The notes: generated by a model from the sequence alone, not told the origin. 64,000 nucleotides of DNA from Argyresthia goedartella (GCA_949825045.1 OX463807.1:37468749-37532748), one strand, 5' to 3'. Positions 50,860 to 62,205 are shown, numbered from the stretch's first letter. Numbers and translations: made by a program.

Positions 50860-53290
50860 TAATCACCGAGTTAATAATATACTACCAAAATAATCGCGGA
50901 CTAAGGTCCAAAACTAATAACTTTTTTACAAACTTATCTTGCTGTAGTTACGATATTATAGTACTAACAGAGACGTGGCTTAACAATAGCGTTCCCAGCA
51001 ATGAACTATTTGATAATACATACGTTGTTTACAGAAGAGATAGAGACCTTATTACTAGCAACAAATCAGATGGCGGAGGAGTTTTAATAGCGGTATCCAA
51101 AAACTTAGAGTACAAGCGGATGACAGATTGGGACAGCGCTTGTGAAGATCTATGGGTTACTATAAACGTACCCGTCTCCAACACTGTCCGACAAATAGCG
51201 CTATGTGTCATCTATCTTCCACCACCTGTGAAAAAACCGATATTAAAATCCTTCTTATCCAATTGTAACCGCATCTCAGAACTTCACAACCTCAAAACAT
51301 GCATCATAGGGGACTTCAACCTTAGTAGCATCGAATGGGCCACAACCGAAACTCATATAGAGGAAGATCAAGCATCAATGTCGTACAACGAGAACCTCCT
51401 AACAGACTTTATGTCCCTGAACGACTTAGCTCAGAAAAATAATATCCGCAATGTAAACGGTAAAGTTTTAGATTTAGTTATCACAGATGTAGAGCGTTGC
51501 GTTGTTACCTCTGCGAGCGATGTTCTCTCAAGAGTAGACACTCTACATCCACCTCTTGAAATATGTATATCCACTGTATAAGCCGAAAACCTTCCATATA
51601 GTAATAAGCCTCGTCGTAATTTCCACAAGGTAGATTACGGCGCTATTAGTAATTTCCTCAGGAGAGTCAATTGGTGCGAACGGCTCAACCCCATAGGTAA
51701 TATTAATGATATGCTAACCTCTCTATATAGTATTCTTGATGAAAGTATCCAAAGATATGTACCATTAAAAACACAAAAAAAGACAAAATTTCCTACCTGG
51801 TTTAATAAGAATTGAATTAATGTACCTAGAAAAACAATTTACGGCGACGCTACAAAAAATACAAAAATCCGTTAGACGAAATTACCCTAAACATGCTTAA
51901 AAAACGCTGTGATAAATTAGCATCTGTTTGTTATTCAGATTATTTAAAAACTCTGGAAAACAATATCTCCTCGAACCCAAAACTATTTTGGTCTTTCATA
52001 AAAAGTAAGCGATCTGGACAAAGTTGCTACCCTGCTGCTATGACCAATGGCTTGATTACAACTACAAATGCTGAAGAAGTTTGCGAACTATTCGCAAGTT
52101 ACTTCCTATCTATCTATAGTGCACGGGTGCCCGATATGGCCAGGTCGGACAAAACCGACCTCCACAGCGACAATTTTGCGTCCTTGGAGCTAGATAGAGT
52201 CTCAATCTTTGCTAAACTTAAGAATCTGGATCCCAATAAGGGATCAGGATGGAATACCACCACTATTCATCAAAGCAACCGCGGACTGCCTTGTAGAGCC
52301 ACTCTTTCTAATATTTAACAAATCTCTTGAGTCCGGCACGTTTCCTCAAAAATGGAAAATTGCCAGATTAGTTCCCATTTTCAAGAGAGGAGAGCTGAAC
52401 TCTGTTACAGATTACCGACCAATTTCTCTGCTGTGCATCTTCGCAAAGGTACTAGAGTCACTGATCTGTCCACACATCCAGAGATACTTTAGGCAGGTAA
52501 CAACAGATCACCAGCATGGTTTTTTAGAAGCCAGGTCTACGTGTACGAATTTGGTTTGCTTTGAGGATGAACGAGTGGATGCACTGGACAAGAGCAAGCA
52601 AGCAGATGTCGTATACACGGACTTCCGTAAAGCCTTTGATAAAGTCTCACATCAGCTCCTAATATACAAGCTAGAACGGTTTGGCTTTGTGGGACCCATG
52701 CTAAGATGGCTTGAATCCTACTTAGTAGATCGTAACTTCCACGTAGTAGTGAACGGATACTCGTCTAGTCATAATCCCATAACCTCAGGAGTCCCACAGG
52801 GATCGCATTTAGGCCCAATTTTGTTTAATATATTTATTAACGACCTACCGGAATGCTTTCTGTACTCAATTCCATTTATGTACGCAGACGACCTAAAAGT
52901 GGTGAAAGTCACAGACACGATAGAAGACTCGACACATCTTCAGGAAGACCTAAACCGGCTCAGCTCCTGGTGTAACAATAATGAAATGCAACTGAACCCG
53001 ACAAAATGCTCGCATGTGAGATTCACACGGAAACAAATACAGATACCCACTAGTTACACTATAGACAACACCCCGTTAATAAAGCTCGACACCATAAAAG
53101 ATCTGGGCGTACTGTTTGACAGCAAACTAACTTTCGTTCCCCATATCGACAATATCACAAAAAGGGCCTCAAAAATGTTAGGATTCGTCATCCGGAACAG
53201 CAAAGTTTTCAGGAATCCTAAGACAAAAATCTTATTGTTTAACTGTCTTGTGCGCAGCATCCTAGATTTCGCTAGTGTTGTATGGCGACC
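50860..53290 (+). pseudogene. LINE ORF2: endonuclease and RT, broken
   Basis: Endonuclease: YYQNNRGLRSKTNNF, LTETWLNNS, YRRDRD, GGGVLIAV, CIIGDFNLS and SRVDTLHPPLE (catalytic His). A stop at 51579-51581 is followed by the same frame until NKN stop near 51812. Frame changes lie near 51880 and 52245. RT: DYRPISLLCIFAKVLES, VVYTDFRKAFDKV, SGVPQGSHLGPILF, FMYADDLKVV, KDLGVLFDSKLTF and SILDFASVVWRP, where a nested LINE cuts it at 53290. It resumes at 56007 as HYASHMLRLERIQKRF. Confidence 0.85.
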
Positions 53291-53399
53291 ATACAACACT
53301 AGCGAAATCAGACCATACAGGACAGTTACTAAAATGTCCAGTAAAACATTTCATCGTCCTCCAGAGTTGGTCAGTTTATAGACAAGACTAGAGTAAAGA

Positions 53400-55517
53400 T
53401 TACCTAAAGAAGTTCAAAGAGCACCTTTCAAGTCTCAGTTTCAGTGAGGTATTCAATAGCAACGATGCTAATGAGGCGTTTGCTGAGTTCCATAATACTT
53501 TTAAACTTTTGTATGATCTCTGTTTTCCTAAAATCAAGGTAAGGATCTCAAGCAACAAACGACCACAATGGGTATCGAAAGGTATCAAACAATGTACAAA
53601 AAGGAAGCGAGAGCTATTATGGAAATCTAGACTGCATCCAAACCAACAAAACAAACAAAGCTTTAAAACCTATTCAATAAGACTCAAAAAAATAATAAAA
53701 TTAACGCAAAAGTCCCAAAACGAATATCAAATAAAAACATCAACTAATAAATCCAAAGCCACATGGAAAATAATAAATAATTATCACAACAATAAAACTA
53801 AACCAAAAAACTACATAAAACAAATAAAAATGGAAGATCATCTTATCACTGATCCACATGAAATTGCACAGTCATTTAATAACTTTTACATCGATCAGAC
53901 ATCACAACAACGTCAAGGAAATGCCACAAATAACCATATAAAGATGTCTTTCAACCCCAACTCATTATTCCTAAATCCGACTACGAGGTATATCAAATAA
54001 TAAAAAATCTAAAAGACACAAACAGTACTGGATATGACAATCTATGCACAAAAGTTATTAAATACGTATCGGATTTAATAGCACCGGTTTTGAGCAGTAT
54101 ATTTAACCTATCGATACAACAGGGTGTATTTCCAGAGAAGTTGAAAACTTCGATTATTAGACCGCTCTTCAAGAAAAAAGACCGTGAAGACATGAGTTTC
54201 TATAGACCAGTTGCGCTCATCCCCATAATATCAAAGATCTTCGAAAGAGTAATTTATAATAGTCTCTACCAATATTTTGAGAAAAAATGTCTATTCGCAA
54301 AGGAACAGAAGGGTTTTAGAAAGGGTAAGACGATCGACATGGCCATTTATCATTTCTTAATGCAGGTAGTGACGTGTTTAGATAAAAAAATACCTATTTC
54401 AGCGTTGTACATGGACATGACGAAAGCATTCAACTTCGTCGACCATGAAACACTAATAAACAAACTGGATGTTTACGGTGTACGAGGTAATGTGCTTGAA
54501 CTTATTAAAAGCTACCTGAGTGACAGAACACAGTTAACACAGATTTCCAGAATATGTCAGAAAACAAAAACAGAAAATCAATACATATCAGGCCCGAGAA
54601 CGGTTAAATGTGGCGTACCACAAGGTAGCGTATTAGGACCACTACTATTCCTCATCTACATCAATGATCTCCCTATGTCAGTAAGTTACCCAATGGTATT
54701 ATTTGCAGATGACAGTACGATGATTGCGGATTGTCGAGATGAAAATACATACGCATCTGAAATTAATAATTCCCTTAGCGATATTATTGAATGGCTGAGC
54801 CGTAATAATCTGATAATCAATCTTGATAAAACTAACATAATGACATTTAAAAATAATTACAATCAAATAACAAACACTCTTGACATCCACTATAATAATA
54901 AAAAAAATTACAAAATAAATGTATTCAAATTCTTAGGACTTAATATTGACTCACATCTGACATGGAAACCACAAGTAGAGCATGTTTGCAAAAAACTAAG
55001 TCAGTTTTCCTATGCTCTATATATGCTTGCCAAAGTTACTGGGCAATCAGCTTTATTAACCGTGTATCATGCTTTTGTCGCCTCGACTTTAAGGTATGGC
55101 ATTATTTTCTGGGGCAACTCAACCGACAAAGATAAAGCTTTTAGAGCACAAAAACGGTGTATAAGGGCAATTTGTAAATTGAAACCTACAGACAGTTGCG
55201 TTCTTCATTTTAGAATGTTAGGTATATTGACATTGACATCATTATATATTTATGAAACTGCTGTATTTGTAAAAACAAACTGGTGCTTGTTTAAGAAAAT
55301 GAATAGTAAAAGAGATACTAAATTAAGTGCACCTCCCCGCTCTACTGCTTTATTCAGCAAAAGTATATTTGGTATGGCGCCAAAAGTGTATAATAAGCTG
55401 CCTAAATCCATAAGAGACATTGAGCAACTTCATTCATATAAGGCTGGACTTAGATATTTCTTAATCAAAAAATCATACTATAAGTTAGAGGACTTCTTGG
55501 AGGACAAGTCAATCTAA
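53400..55517 (+). pseudogene. RT of the second LINE, one frameshift
   Basis: The linker before RT (53509-54000) is very lysine/asparagine-rich (KSKATWKIINNYHNNKTKPK). A frame change near 53990 leads to SVIF-like SSIFNLSIQQGVFPEKLKT. The RT then reads FYRPVALIPIISKIFERV, LYMDMTKAFNFVDHE (AFN instead of AFD), CGVPQGSVLGPLLFLIYIND, VLFADDSTMIAD, KFLGLNIDSHLTWKPQVEH and ALYMLAKVTGQSALLTVYHA. It runs to the stop at 55517. 475 codons are open, so only the truncation and one break disable it. Confidence 0.88.
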
Positions 55518-55669
55518 CGCAATATTATAAATATAATGATAGGTACATAAATAGATAAGTAACACGACCAGAATAATAAATTTATTGTGAATAAAATTAA
55601 TGCTCATTCACTCTTAGATGGGTGCTTACTTTTCTTTAATTTTAATTTTATGATAATTGTGTTGTATGT

Positions 55670-55887
55670 ACAATCGAACCAACTGAATCATGACCCATTT
55701 TCCTGATAATTCGTTTGAAACTTTCAAACTTGTAAGATCTATCGTAATGTCAGTGTCTAATCAAATGATAACAAGTTCGTTACCAAGGAAATAAACCTTC
55801 AAGCGAATTTCGACCTACTTGCATTTAAGGGGTTTAGCAAAATAAGCTTATGGTGGGTCATGATTCAGATGGTTCGATAGTACATCA
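55670..55887 (+). repeat. MITE copy A
   Basis: About 218 bp with inverted ends TACWATCGAACCAACTGAATCATGACCC and, at the other end, the complement of TACTATCGAACCATCTGAATCATGACCC. It matches the complement of 56262-56478 almost fully. It is non-coding and lies in the 3' UTR of the nested LINE. Confidence 0.85.
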
Positions 55888-56006
55888 TAACATTTGCACG
55901 TCTGCATGGCAGAATATAGCGAAACTAAGTGACATTATAAAATACCCGATGTACACCTATATTCATGCAAATAAACATTACTTTACTTTACTTTACTTTA
56001 CTTTAC

Positions 56007-56260
56007 CACACTATGCATCACACATGTTGCGCCTTGAACGCATCCAAAAGCGGTTCACGTGGCATTTGGCGTACTCAGAAGGCGAAAAAACTAGAGTCTT
56101 ACGAGGACAGACTTGACCATTTTAAAATTAACTCCTTATCAAAACGTTTTGAATACATAGATTTAGCATTTTTATATAAAATTCTAAATAATAAGATAAA
56201 TTGCCCCCCCCCCCCCCCCCCCCCCCCCTATCATCAAAATTTAGGTTTAAAGCTCCCAGC
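56007..56260 (+). pseudogene. RT C-terminal part of the first LINE, resumed
   Basis: PHYASHMLRLERIQKRF and HLAYSEG continue the RT after the nested LINE. A frame change then gives KKLESYEDRLDHFKINSLSK and LAFLYKILNNKINC, followed by a 25-base run of C (56204-56228). MITE copy B interrupts it at 56262. Confidence 0.75.
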
Positions 56261-56261
56261 A

Positions 56262-56478
56262 TGTACTATCGAACCATCTGAATCATGACCCACCATAAGC
56301 TTATTTTGCTAAACCCCTTAAATGCAAGTAGGTCGAAATTCGCTTGAAGGGTTATTTCCTTGGTAACGAACTTGTTATCATTTGATTAGACATTGACATT
56401 TTGATAGATCTTACAAGTTTGAAAGTTTCAAACGAATTATCAGGCAAAAGGGTCATGATTCAGTTGGTTCGATAGTAC
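56262..56478 (-). repeat. MITE copy B, inverted relative to A
   Basis: The complement of copy A with a few substitutions (for example CCTTTTGCC against CATTTTCC). The LINE C-terminus continues directly after it (CTCGACATCCGATTGTCCC), so it inserted into that LINE. Confidence 0.85.
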
Positions 56479-56699
56479 CCTCGACATCCGATTGTCCCAC
56501 TACACACGCCTCTACGTCGAACGGTTCTTGCTGCCGACTCCGTTATTCCACGTCTCTGCAATCTGTTAAACAAATACAGCGATACCTTCGATGTTCACAA
56601 CGACTCAATGAGCCAACTAAAATGCCTAATACTAACATGACTTTAATAAAAAATATGAACCTATATCATGTTTCAAATAGTCAAAGCTCATTTAATTTA

Positions 56700-57457
56700 A
56701 GTCTGTACTTTAATTTACTCTTAATTATAATTTGTGTTTTATTATTATCTACTTGGGGTCGGATAAGGACCCAGTGTTTCACTTCATAGCGCACTTGGTG
56801 TTTACTTGTAATTGATTTATGTACTCAGCAACCCTGTATACTAGATTAATCAAACGTTATGTAACTAGTGCATTTTATGCAGTTTTTTGGCAGGAGTTTT
56901 TTTTTTGTTATTTGAGACTTTTTTAACTATTACTACTTATGTTATTTCTATTTAAGTTTACCTTTCTCCGGAAATACTCCGAAGAGTGACGGTACACACT
57001 CAGTCCATCGCCTTTTGGTTTGATTTCAGTGCGCTGATAGTAATAATAATAATAACAATAATAATCTTTATTTCAGGTTACAAAAACCCATATCTATACA
57101 TACCGTAAGACTAAAGATACATCATTTATTAAATAAACACAAAATATTATCTAGCCCAGCTAGGGATTTTGGATAGGTTTCGCTTCCCTGTAGCGTAAAA
57201 AAAAATTTTTTTTGGAACTCACGTAAGGGCGTCTAAAATCTGCCATTTTTTAATATTATTATTATTATTAATGTACCCAGTGTCACTCGCGATATCAAAT
57301 CGAATCTAACGACACCTCAAATGTTAAAATCCTTCAAGCTGTTCAGGCTGTAGCAGGGTACATAGAAATCTACATACATACACACACTTACATGCATACA
57401 CTCGAAAAAAATAACCCTCCCTTCTGAAGGCAGTTGGGTAAAAACACTATATTTCAG
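56700..57457. other. Non-coding gap with a minus retroposon tail
   Basis: On the minus strand CCTGAAATAAAGATTATTATTG followed by ATT repeats (57040-57078 on plus) looks like a LINE 3' end with an (ATT)n tail; its body was not recognised. An A-then-T run (AAAAAAAAATTTTTTTT) lies at about 57199. A strong acceptor, ACTATATTTCAG, ends the gap. Confidence 0.4.
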
Positions 57458-57592
57458 TTTACAGCAAGCAGTATGGAGCTTGCAGGGGCTGAAGCAGTTG
57501 GCAATAGACCTGAGGCTGCCTCGGCCCAGGAGTCTGTGCTGGGCCATCTTGCTGAGGGCTCTGCCGGCACCTCCCGACAATATCCGGCAGAG
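57458..57592 (+). CDS. Host exon candidate, TBC-domain start
   Basis: An ATTTCAG acceptor and AG-GTGAGA donor bound a 135-bp, G+C-rich open segment (phase: one base, 44 codons, two bases). It reads LQQAVWSLQGLKQLAID, then LRLPRPRSLCWAILLRALPA. The pattern R-x-R-S-x-CW-x-x-LL-x-x-LP is how TBC (Rab GTPase-activating) domains begin, best matched in my memory by TBC1D5, which acts with retromer on endosomes. Later TBC exons are not in the window. Another frame is also open (FTASSMELAGAEAVG), so the reading frame is a judgement. Confidence 0.45.
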
Positions 57593-57989
57593 GTGAGACA
57601 CTTACCAGCTCATTGATATCAGTTAACAGAGCATGATTGCAAAGAGCCCCGGACCTATGCCACTGTCCAAAGGCAAATCCTAGCAAGCGCCTTTGACGAC
57701 ATTTGTAAGGAGAAGCAAAACAAACATTTTTATCTATATTTATTATCGGGAGAGTTTGTTTATCGGGGTTTTATTACCCTTCTTCTAAATTATTTCCAAC
57801 ACATTCACCACATATTTTTCTTTATTTAATTAATTTTCTATTTCTTACGATATGCATCTGGAGACTTGCGAAGCGCAAGGGCACTACTACTTTTTCTCAG
57901 AGCGCTTCGACGGTTTTTTGAACCCTAATAACTTTGATTTGGATTATACCAGTTAAACAAAAATATCAATAGTAGATTCTTATTTTTTA
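57593..57989. other. Putative intron sequence
   Basis: A+T-rich after the exon donor. GGTTTTTTGAACCC near 57913 is a small inverted repeat. No gene is seen. Confidence 0.35.
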
Positions 57990-58450
57990 TATTTTATTGA
58001 TATCCTGTACAAAAATACGCATAATTCCCGCCACATGTAATACACCACGGCTGTGCACGGTAGAATTCACTTTGAGCCATAACTGTGCGCTACTTATAAC
58101 ACCCTACACGCCGTGCGAAAACACAGATAACTTCCCGGAATACTGTGAACTGCTGAGCAAAATACACGTTATTATCGAAGACCGTGGATGGACTAACTCC
58201 ATCATAGTGGGAGACTTCAAAGCTGACCCCAGAACACCATTTTGAGATGAACTGGAAGGCTTCTGCAAAGACAATCGGTACAAATAGGCCGATAAATTGC
58301 TATTACCAGGATCGACATACATATTCGTCAGCGATGCGCAAGGTACTCTGGGCACGGAACTACGAGCTGGCTAGATCACTGCCTCGTTACAGATTCGGTA
58401 TAATTCAATTGTTCAAAACATAATTTACAATTCGATTTATCTGCAGGAAG
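57990..58450 (+). pseudogene. LINE endonuclease fragment (old)
   Basis: The words LCTVEFTLSHNCALLITPYT, NFPEYCELLSKIHVIIEDRG and SIIVGDFKADPRTPF (GDFN box with N changed to K), then LEGFCKDN and LLPGSTYIFVSDAQGT, are a LINE endonuclease. Stops break it. The matching RT lies at 60773-62170 on the same strand, about 2.3 kb away. Confidence 0.75.
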
Positions 58451-58508
58451 CTTCGTCAATAACTTAAAACTAAACTTAAACACTTGCTAAACAGCTAACG
58501 ACTATAAC

Positions 58509-60222
58509 TTAACTAAATAATCCCACCCCGGGACACTTCCCTACCAAAGGTCCCCATGACACTAGCGGCATTGCCCCGCTGCACTGCCAAGGAAATCCTC
58601 TGCATAAGGAATGCCCCGGAGCGGTAGAGCAGCCCAAACGTAGAGCGACAGAGATGCGCAAAGTATCATTGTCCAGGAGGGTTCCCAAATGTGGAGAAGG
58701 CAGTGCATGAAGCCACGCTCCTGAGTCCGGTTCTGTAGGCGCCCGCATCCGCGCCAGTTCCGGCACCGCGCACCCAGCGATGAGCTCGTTGCGAGCCACC
58801 GTGCACATCGTCTCTTCCCAGGCGCGCTGACTACCCTTCTGCTCCGGGATATCGCTCACAGGACAACGAGCCCGCCATAGACTCTCCGCCTCCTCCGCAA
58901 AAGGGATCATGAAACTGTCACCTTGGTAATGAAGGATGTTAGTGACAAGATCTACAACCCCATACGAAGAAGCCAAAAAGGCGGGAAGCTCAGTTTCCTG
59001 AAAGCGCCGAACACCTAAACCTCCATGACGAACGGGCAAGGCAGCCTGAACCCACTGCGACGAAAACATCTCCACATTGAGGATGCACTCCAACAGGTCT
59101 TTCAAAACTGCGTCATACCGCGAAGTGGCCTCTTTGTGCAACCAAATCGGGGCTGTCCTGATTGTATAGGTCAATCTTGCAAGAGAAAGGCAACTCCTTA
59201 GTATTGTGAGCGTGACATGGGTGGACAAGCTTTTCAAGTGTGGTTTAGTTGCGGCCAGAATATTCATTTTTGTCCGAAGGACACCAGGAATTCCTTCGGG
59301 GAAAATTGGGGCACCCAGAAGCGTGAGATCAGCCCTGGCTTCAACTCAGAAGCCAATTCGCTCCTCACTGCTTGACAGCCCAATTTCGCCACTAAACGGA
59401 GAATCACGCTTCCGATAGCAATGGGCCGAATGCCGCCATCTTTTTTCTTCAACGCACAAAGAGCAGCCCCGTAAACAAATGGACACACCTCCCTTTAACA
59501 TATAATTGGCCAAATCGCACAGAGACTGCAAGAGAGCCACCCCACCATCCCCCGCCCCAACCGCAGTCAATTCCTTGAGGTGCTCTGGACGCAAGCCATC
59601 CATGCCACCAGCTGAGCCGTTTTTGAACGAGCCTATAGCCTGTGCCACGTCACACACTTCCACAGTCCAACGGGCGGCTGGGGGAGGGATGCTTGTCCCT
59701 CAAAGCAGATAAAGTCTCCTCATTGTCTGGCGCAACTAAGCAGTCCGACAATATGACGCGAACCGCACCGCTCAAGTCACCATCATGAACTTTTGCTTCG
59801 ACCACTCTATAAAGCATTCGCCGACTATACAAGGGAACACCCTCAGAGAACGAAACTGACTCGAGTGAGTCGACCCCACCCCCAGCTACTACATTCATAT
59901 TTTCCTTTACTTGCGCCGTGAGAGATCGACTCCGGTCAACCGATGCTGGTACCCTTAGCGCCGAATATGAAAAAGTCAGCAAATCATACCAATCAGACAA
60001 GTCATTAGACTGGATGCATCGCTGAATGACCCGCGATAAAGCAGATGCAGCGATGCACCTAGCGCCCTTTGGGATATGTTTGAGAATCCTAACAGTCTTT
60101 CTCAGTTGTGGCAGATGCTCAAACGAAGGGGGCGCTGCCGTACCGCCCCCCAGTACTCCTGTGGGTACATTTTGAGCAGACAAATGGGCTTCCCCATTCC
60201 CATGAATGCGACTAATACGCAC
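58509..60222 (-). pseudogene. Atypical reverse-transcriptase-like gene, core deleted
   Basis: Minus strand, N to C: RILKHIPKGARCIAASALSR, VRVPASVDRSRS-like ALRVPASVDRSRSL, LSGAVRVILSDCLVAPDNE. Then comes a frame change near 59660 to AIGSFKNGSAGGMDGLRPEH (PDG-like RT box), and another near 59490 to LCALKKKDGGIRPIAIGSVI. After SFGQK (about 59266) the frame jumps to the C-terminal region (58509-59267: VQAALPVRHGGLGVRRF), with the palm and YxDD box missing. This combination (PKGAR, SAGG-DGLRPEHL, KKDGGIRPIA) belongs to a poorly known RT family I have seen in diverse animals. The name is uncertain. Confidence 0.6.
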
Positions 60223-60224
60223 AC

Positions 60225-60772
60225 TTAAACCGCGGGGACCACAAATTGTCTTGATTCGGTATACTCCATTTGCAAAATGTACGTAGGCTACGGAGTCTCA
60301 TGGACAGACCATATACCAATCTCAATTGAAATATGACGAACTTCAAGCTAGCATTGAAAAAGTGCCAAAGAAACGAAGAACAGATTATTATGAATAAAAT
60401 TGCGAATGATCTTAACCTCAAGAACTTTTAGTCTTTTTGGCAAAAGTCAAATAACAAGCTTCCGCAAAATGTTAGAGAAACCGAGCATTTACATGCCTTT
60501 AAAAATAAATTAAAAACTCTGCTCGTTAATGCAACTTTTTATTCAGTCAATGAATACTTGACTTACACATGAGAATAATAAATAATTTAATTTTATTATG
60601 GACTGACATTACAAGCATATTTTATTAACCTACATTTGACTTGTAATTAAATTGTGTACTAAATTGTAATTTGCATACCTATGGTTATATCATGTGAAAC
60701 TAACATTAGATATTTAAGACACCTTATGTACACCATGATAAGAAAATAAAGTTTCTATTCTATTCTATTCTA
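60225..60772 (+). pseudogene. Internally deleted LINE with (TTCTA)n tail
   Basis: The end of an endonuclease (WTDHIPISIEI, then NMTNFKLALKKCQRNEEQ) is followed after a short stretch by the very C-terminus of an RT protein (NNKLPQNVRETEHLHAFKNK, then LKTLLVNATFYS, stop). The whole RT between them is missing. The 3' UTR ends AAAATAAAGTTTC followed by four TTCTA units (60749-60772). Confidence 0.75.
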
Positions 60773-62170
60773 ACATTATCAAACCCAAAGCACCGAGTCC
60801 CAGTCACATCGACGGTGACACAAACAACTACGACATAGCGAACAATTTTAATCAGCTGTTTACACAACCCGCCCCTACGAGTACATTTGCACCTAATAAC
60901 TAACTTCACGATGGCCGCAGCACTGACGACACTATAACTGTTAGCCCAGCGTCATTATACCAAATCTTGAAGAATACTGTGCGTGGTATATGTCCAGGAC
61001 GGGACGGCTTATCAATTGAGCACGTACAAAATGCGGGCCCGGCCATGATAGCCGTGAGCCACTTGTTCACAGCTATCCTGCGTACATCTAACCTGCTCCG
61101 TGCAATGACGGATGTGGTTATTGCACCAATATGTAAGGACAGACAGAAGACATCTCCAGTCGCAGTAACTACCGTCCGATGGCGTTAGCCTCGATAATTG
61201 CCAGACTGTTTGAGAAAGTACTCAATGAGATAGCCGCGCCTTACCTCAGCACTGCGGACAACCAGATGGGGTTCAACAAGGACTTGTCCACCAGCACTGC
61301 TATCTACACCCTCAAGCAAGTCGCGGGATTCTATAAATCGAGAAAAACATATGTGTGCGCCTGTTACCTTGACTTGAGCAAGGCGTTCGATAGACTGGCA
61401 CACGACCGACTCTGGCTGAAACTACAAGATCGAGGAGTACCGAGTCACGTGAACAAAGTACTGACGACCTGGTACAGTCAGCAGAGCAACGTCTTTCTTT
61501 AGAATGGGGCCCTAACGGAGCCATCTAAGTTGGCGTGCGGTGTAAGACAAGGTGGAAGCATGTCACCTATACTGTTTAACGTCCACATGGATGGCCTGTC
61601 TCACAAACTGAACCAGCTCAATGTTGGGTGCTCCATGAACGGCGTCATGACCAATCATTTCTGCTATGCAGACGACATGGTTCTACTCAGTCCATCCATC
61701 TCAGCAATGAGAGACATGCTTGCAGTTTGTGCGAAGTACGCATTACAATACAACATGGCATACCACCCGTATAAGTCTGTGTGTATGATGTTCCGGGCTT
61801 CAAATACACCTGCCTTCATACCGCCAGCACAACTGAACGGCAGAGACCACGAGTTCGTCGAGGAGGTCAAATATCTGGGCCACGTCATCACTGCGGATCT
61901 AGACGACAGACTGGACATCGCGAGACAGCGACGGCACATACTGGTGCGAGCAAACATGCTGGCACGGCGCTTCGCGCGCTGCAGCCCGGAGATGAAGAGG
62001 CAGCTCTTCCTGTCGTACTGCACGGCCGTGTACACTATGGGGCTGTGAGCGGTGTACACCAAGAAAATCATGGAGCAGATGCGCCTGCAGTACAATAGTC
62101 ACCACGCGGACCCACATAGCGCACTCCAAACCAGCTGCTGGCGGCAGCTCGCTTGTGGTAATCAAGCCCC
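60773..62170 (+). pseudogene. LINE reverse transcriptase (old), several breaks
   Basis: VRGICPGRDGLSIEHVQNAG (RT fingers), a frame change near 61165 into NYRPMALASIIARLFEKVL, then CACYLDLSKAFDRLAHD (motif A) and a stop at 61501-61503. It continues with ACGVRQGGSMSPILFNVHMD and HFCYADDMVLLSP (catalytic YADD), KYLGHVITADLDD and KRQLFLSYC, with a stop near 62046. Further C-terminal words (YNSHHADPHSALQTSCW) run to about 62150. It pairs with the endonuclease at 57990-58450, both on plus. The two are separated by the RT-like relic and a LINE remnant. Confidence 0.8.
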
Positions 62171-62205
62171 CTGCACCGTGACTGAGGGCTCCTACACCGT
62201 TATGA

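Larger units (their letters stand above)
53291..56006 (+). mobile_element. Second LINE, 5'-truncated, nested in the first
   Basis: The first LINE reads GTATGGCGACC at 53280-53290 and resumes with ACACTATGCATCAC at 56007, so the DNA between is an insertion. The 3' end is AAATAAACATTAC followed by TTTAC units (55969-56006). The left junction carries a 21-nt inverted copy of the target. A MITE (55670-55887) sits in its 3' UTR. Endonuclease is absent. Confidence 0.85.
43970..56700 (+). mobile_element. LINE with FP-domain ORF1, interrupted by nested insertions
   Basis: Parts in order: ORF1 N-terminal (44001-44600), ORF1 C-terminal (50421-50840), endonuclease (50880-51581), RT (51590-53290), RT C-terminal (56007-56260) and the last C-terminal words (56480-56620, RHPIVPLHT and PLFHVSAIC). 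They are separated by a hAT element (44602-50418), a second LINE (53291-56006) and a MITE (56262-56478). Without them the LINE would be about 4.3 kb. The exact 5' and 3' ends are not clear. Confidence 0.8.
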
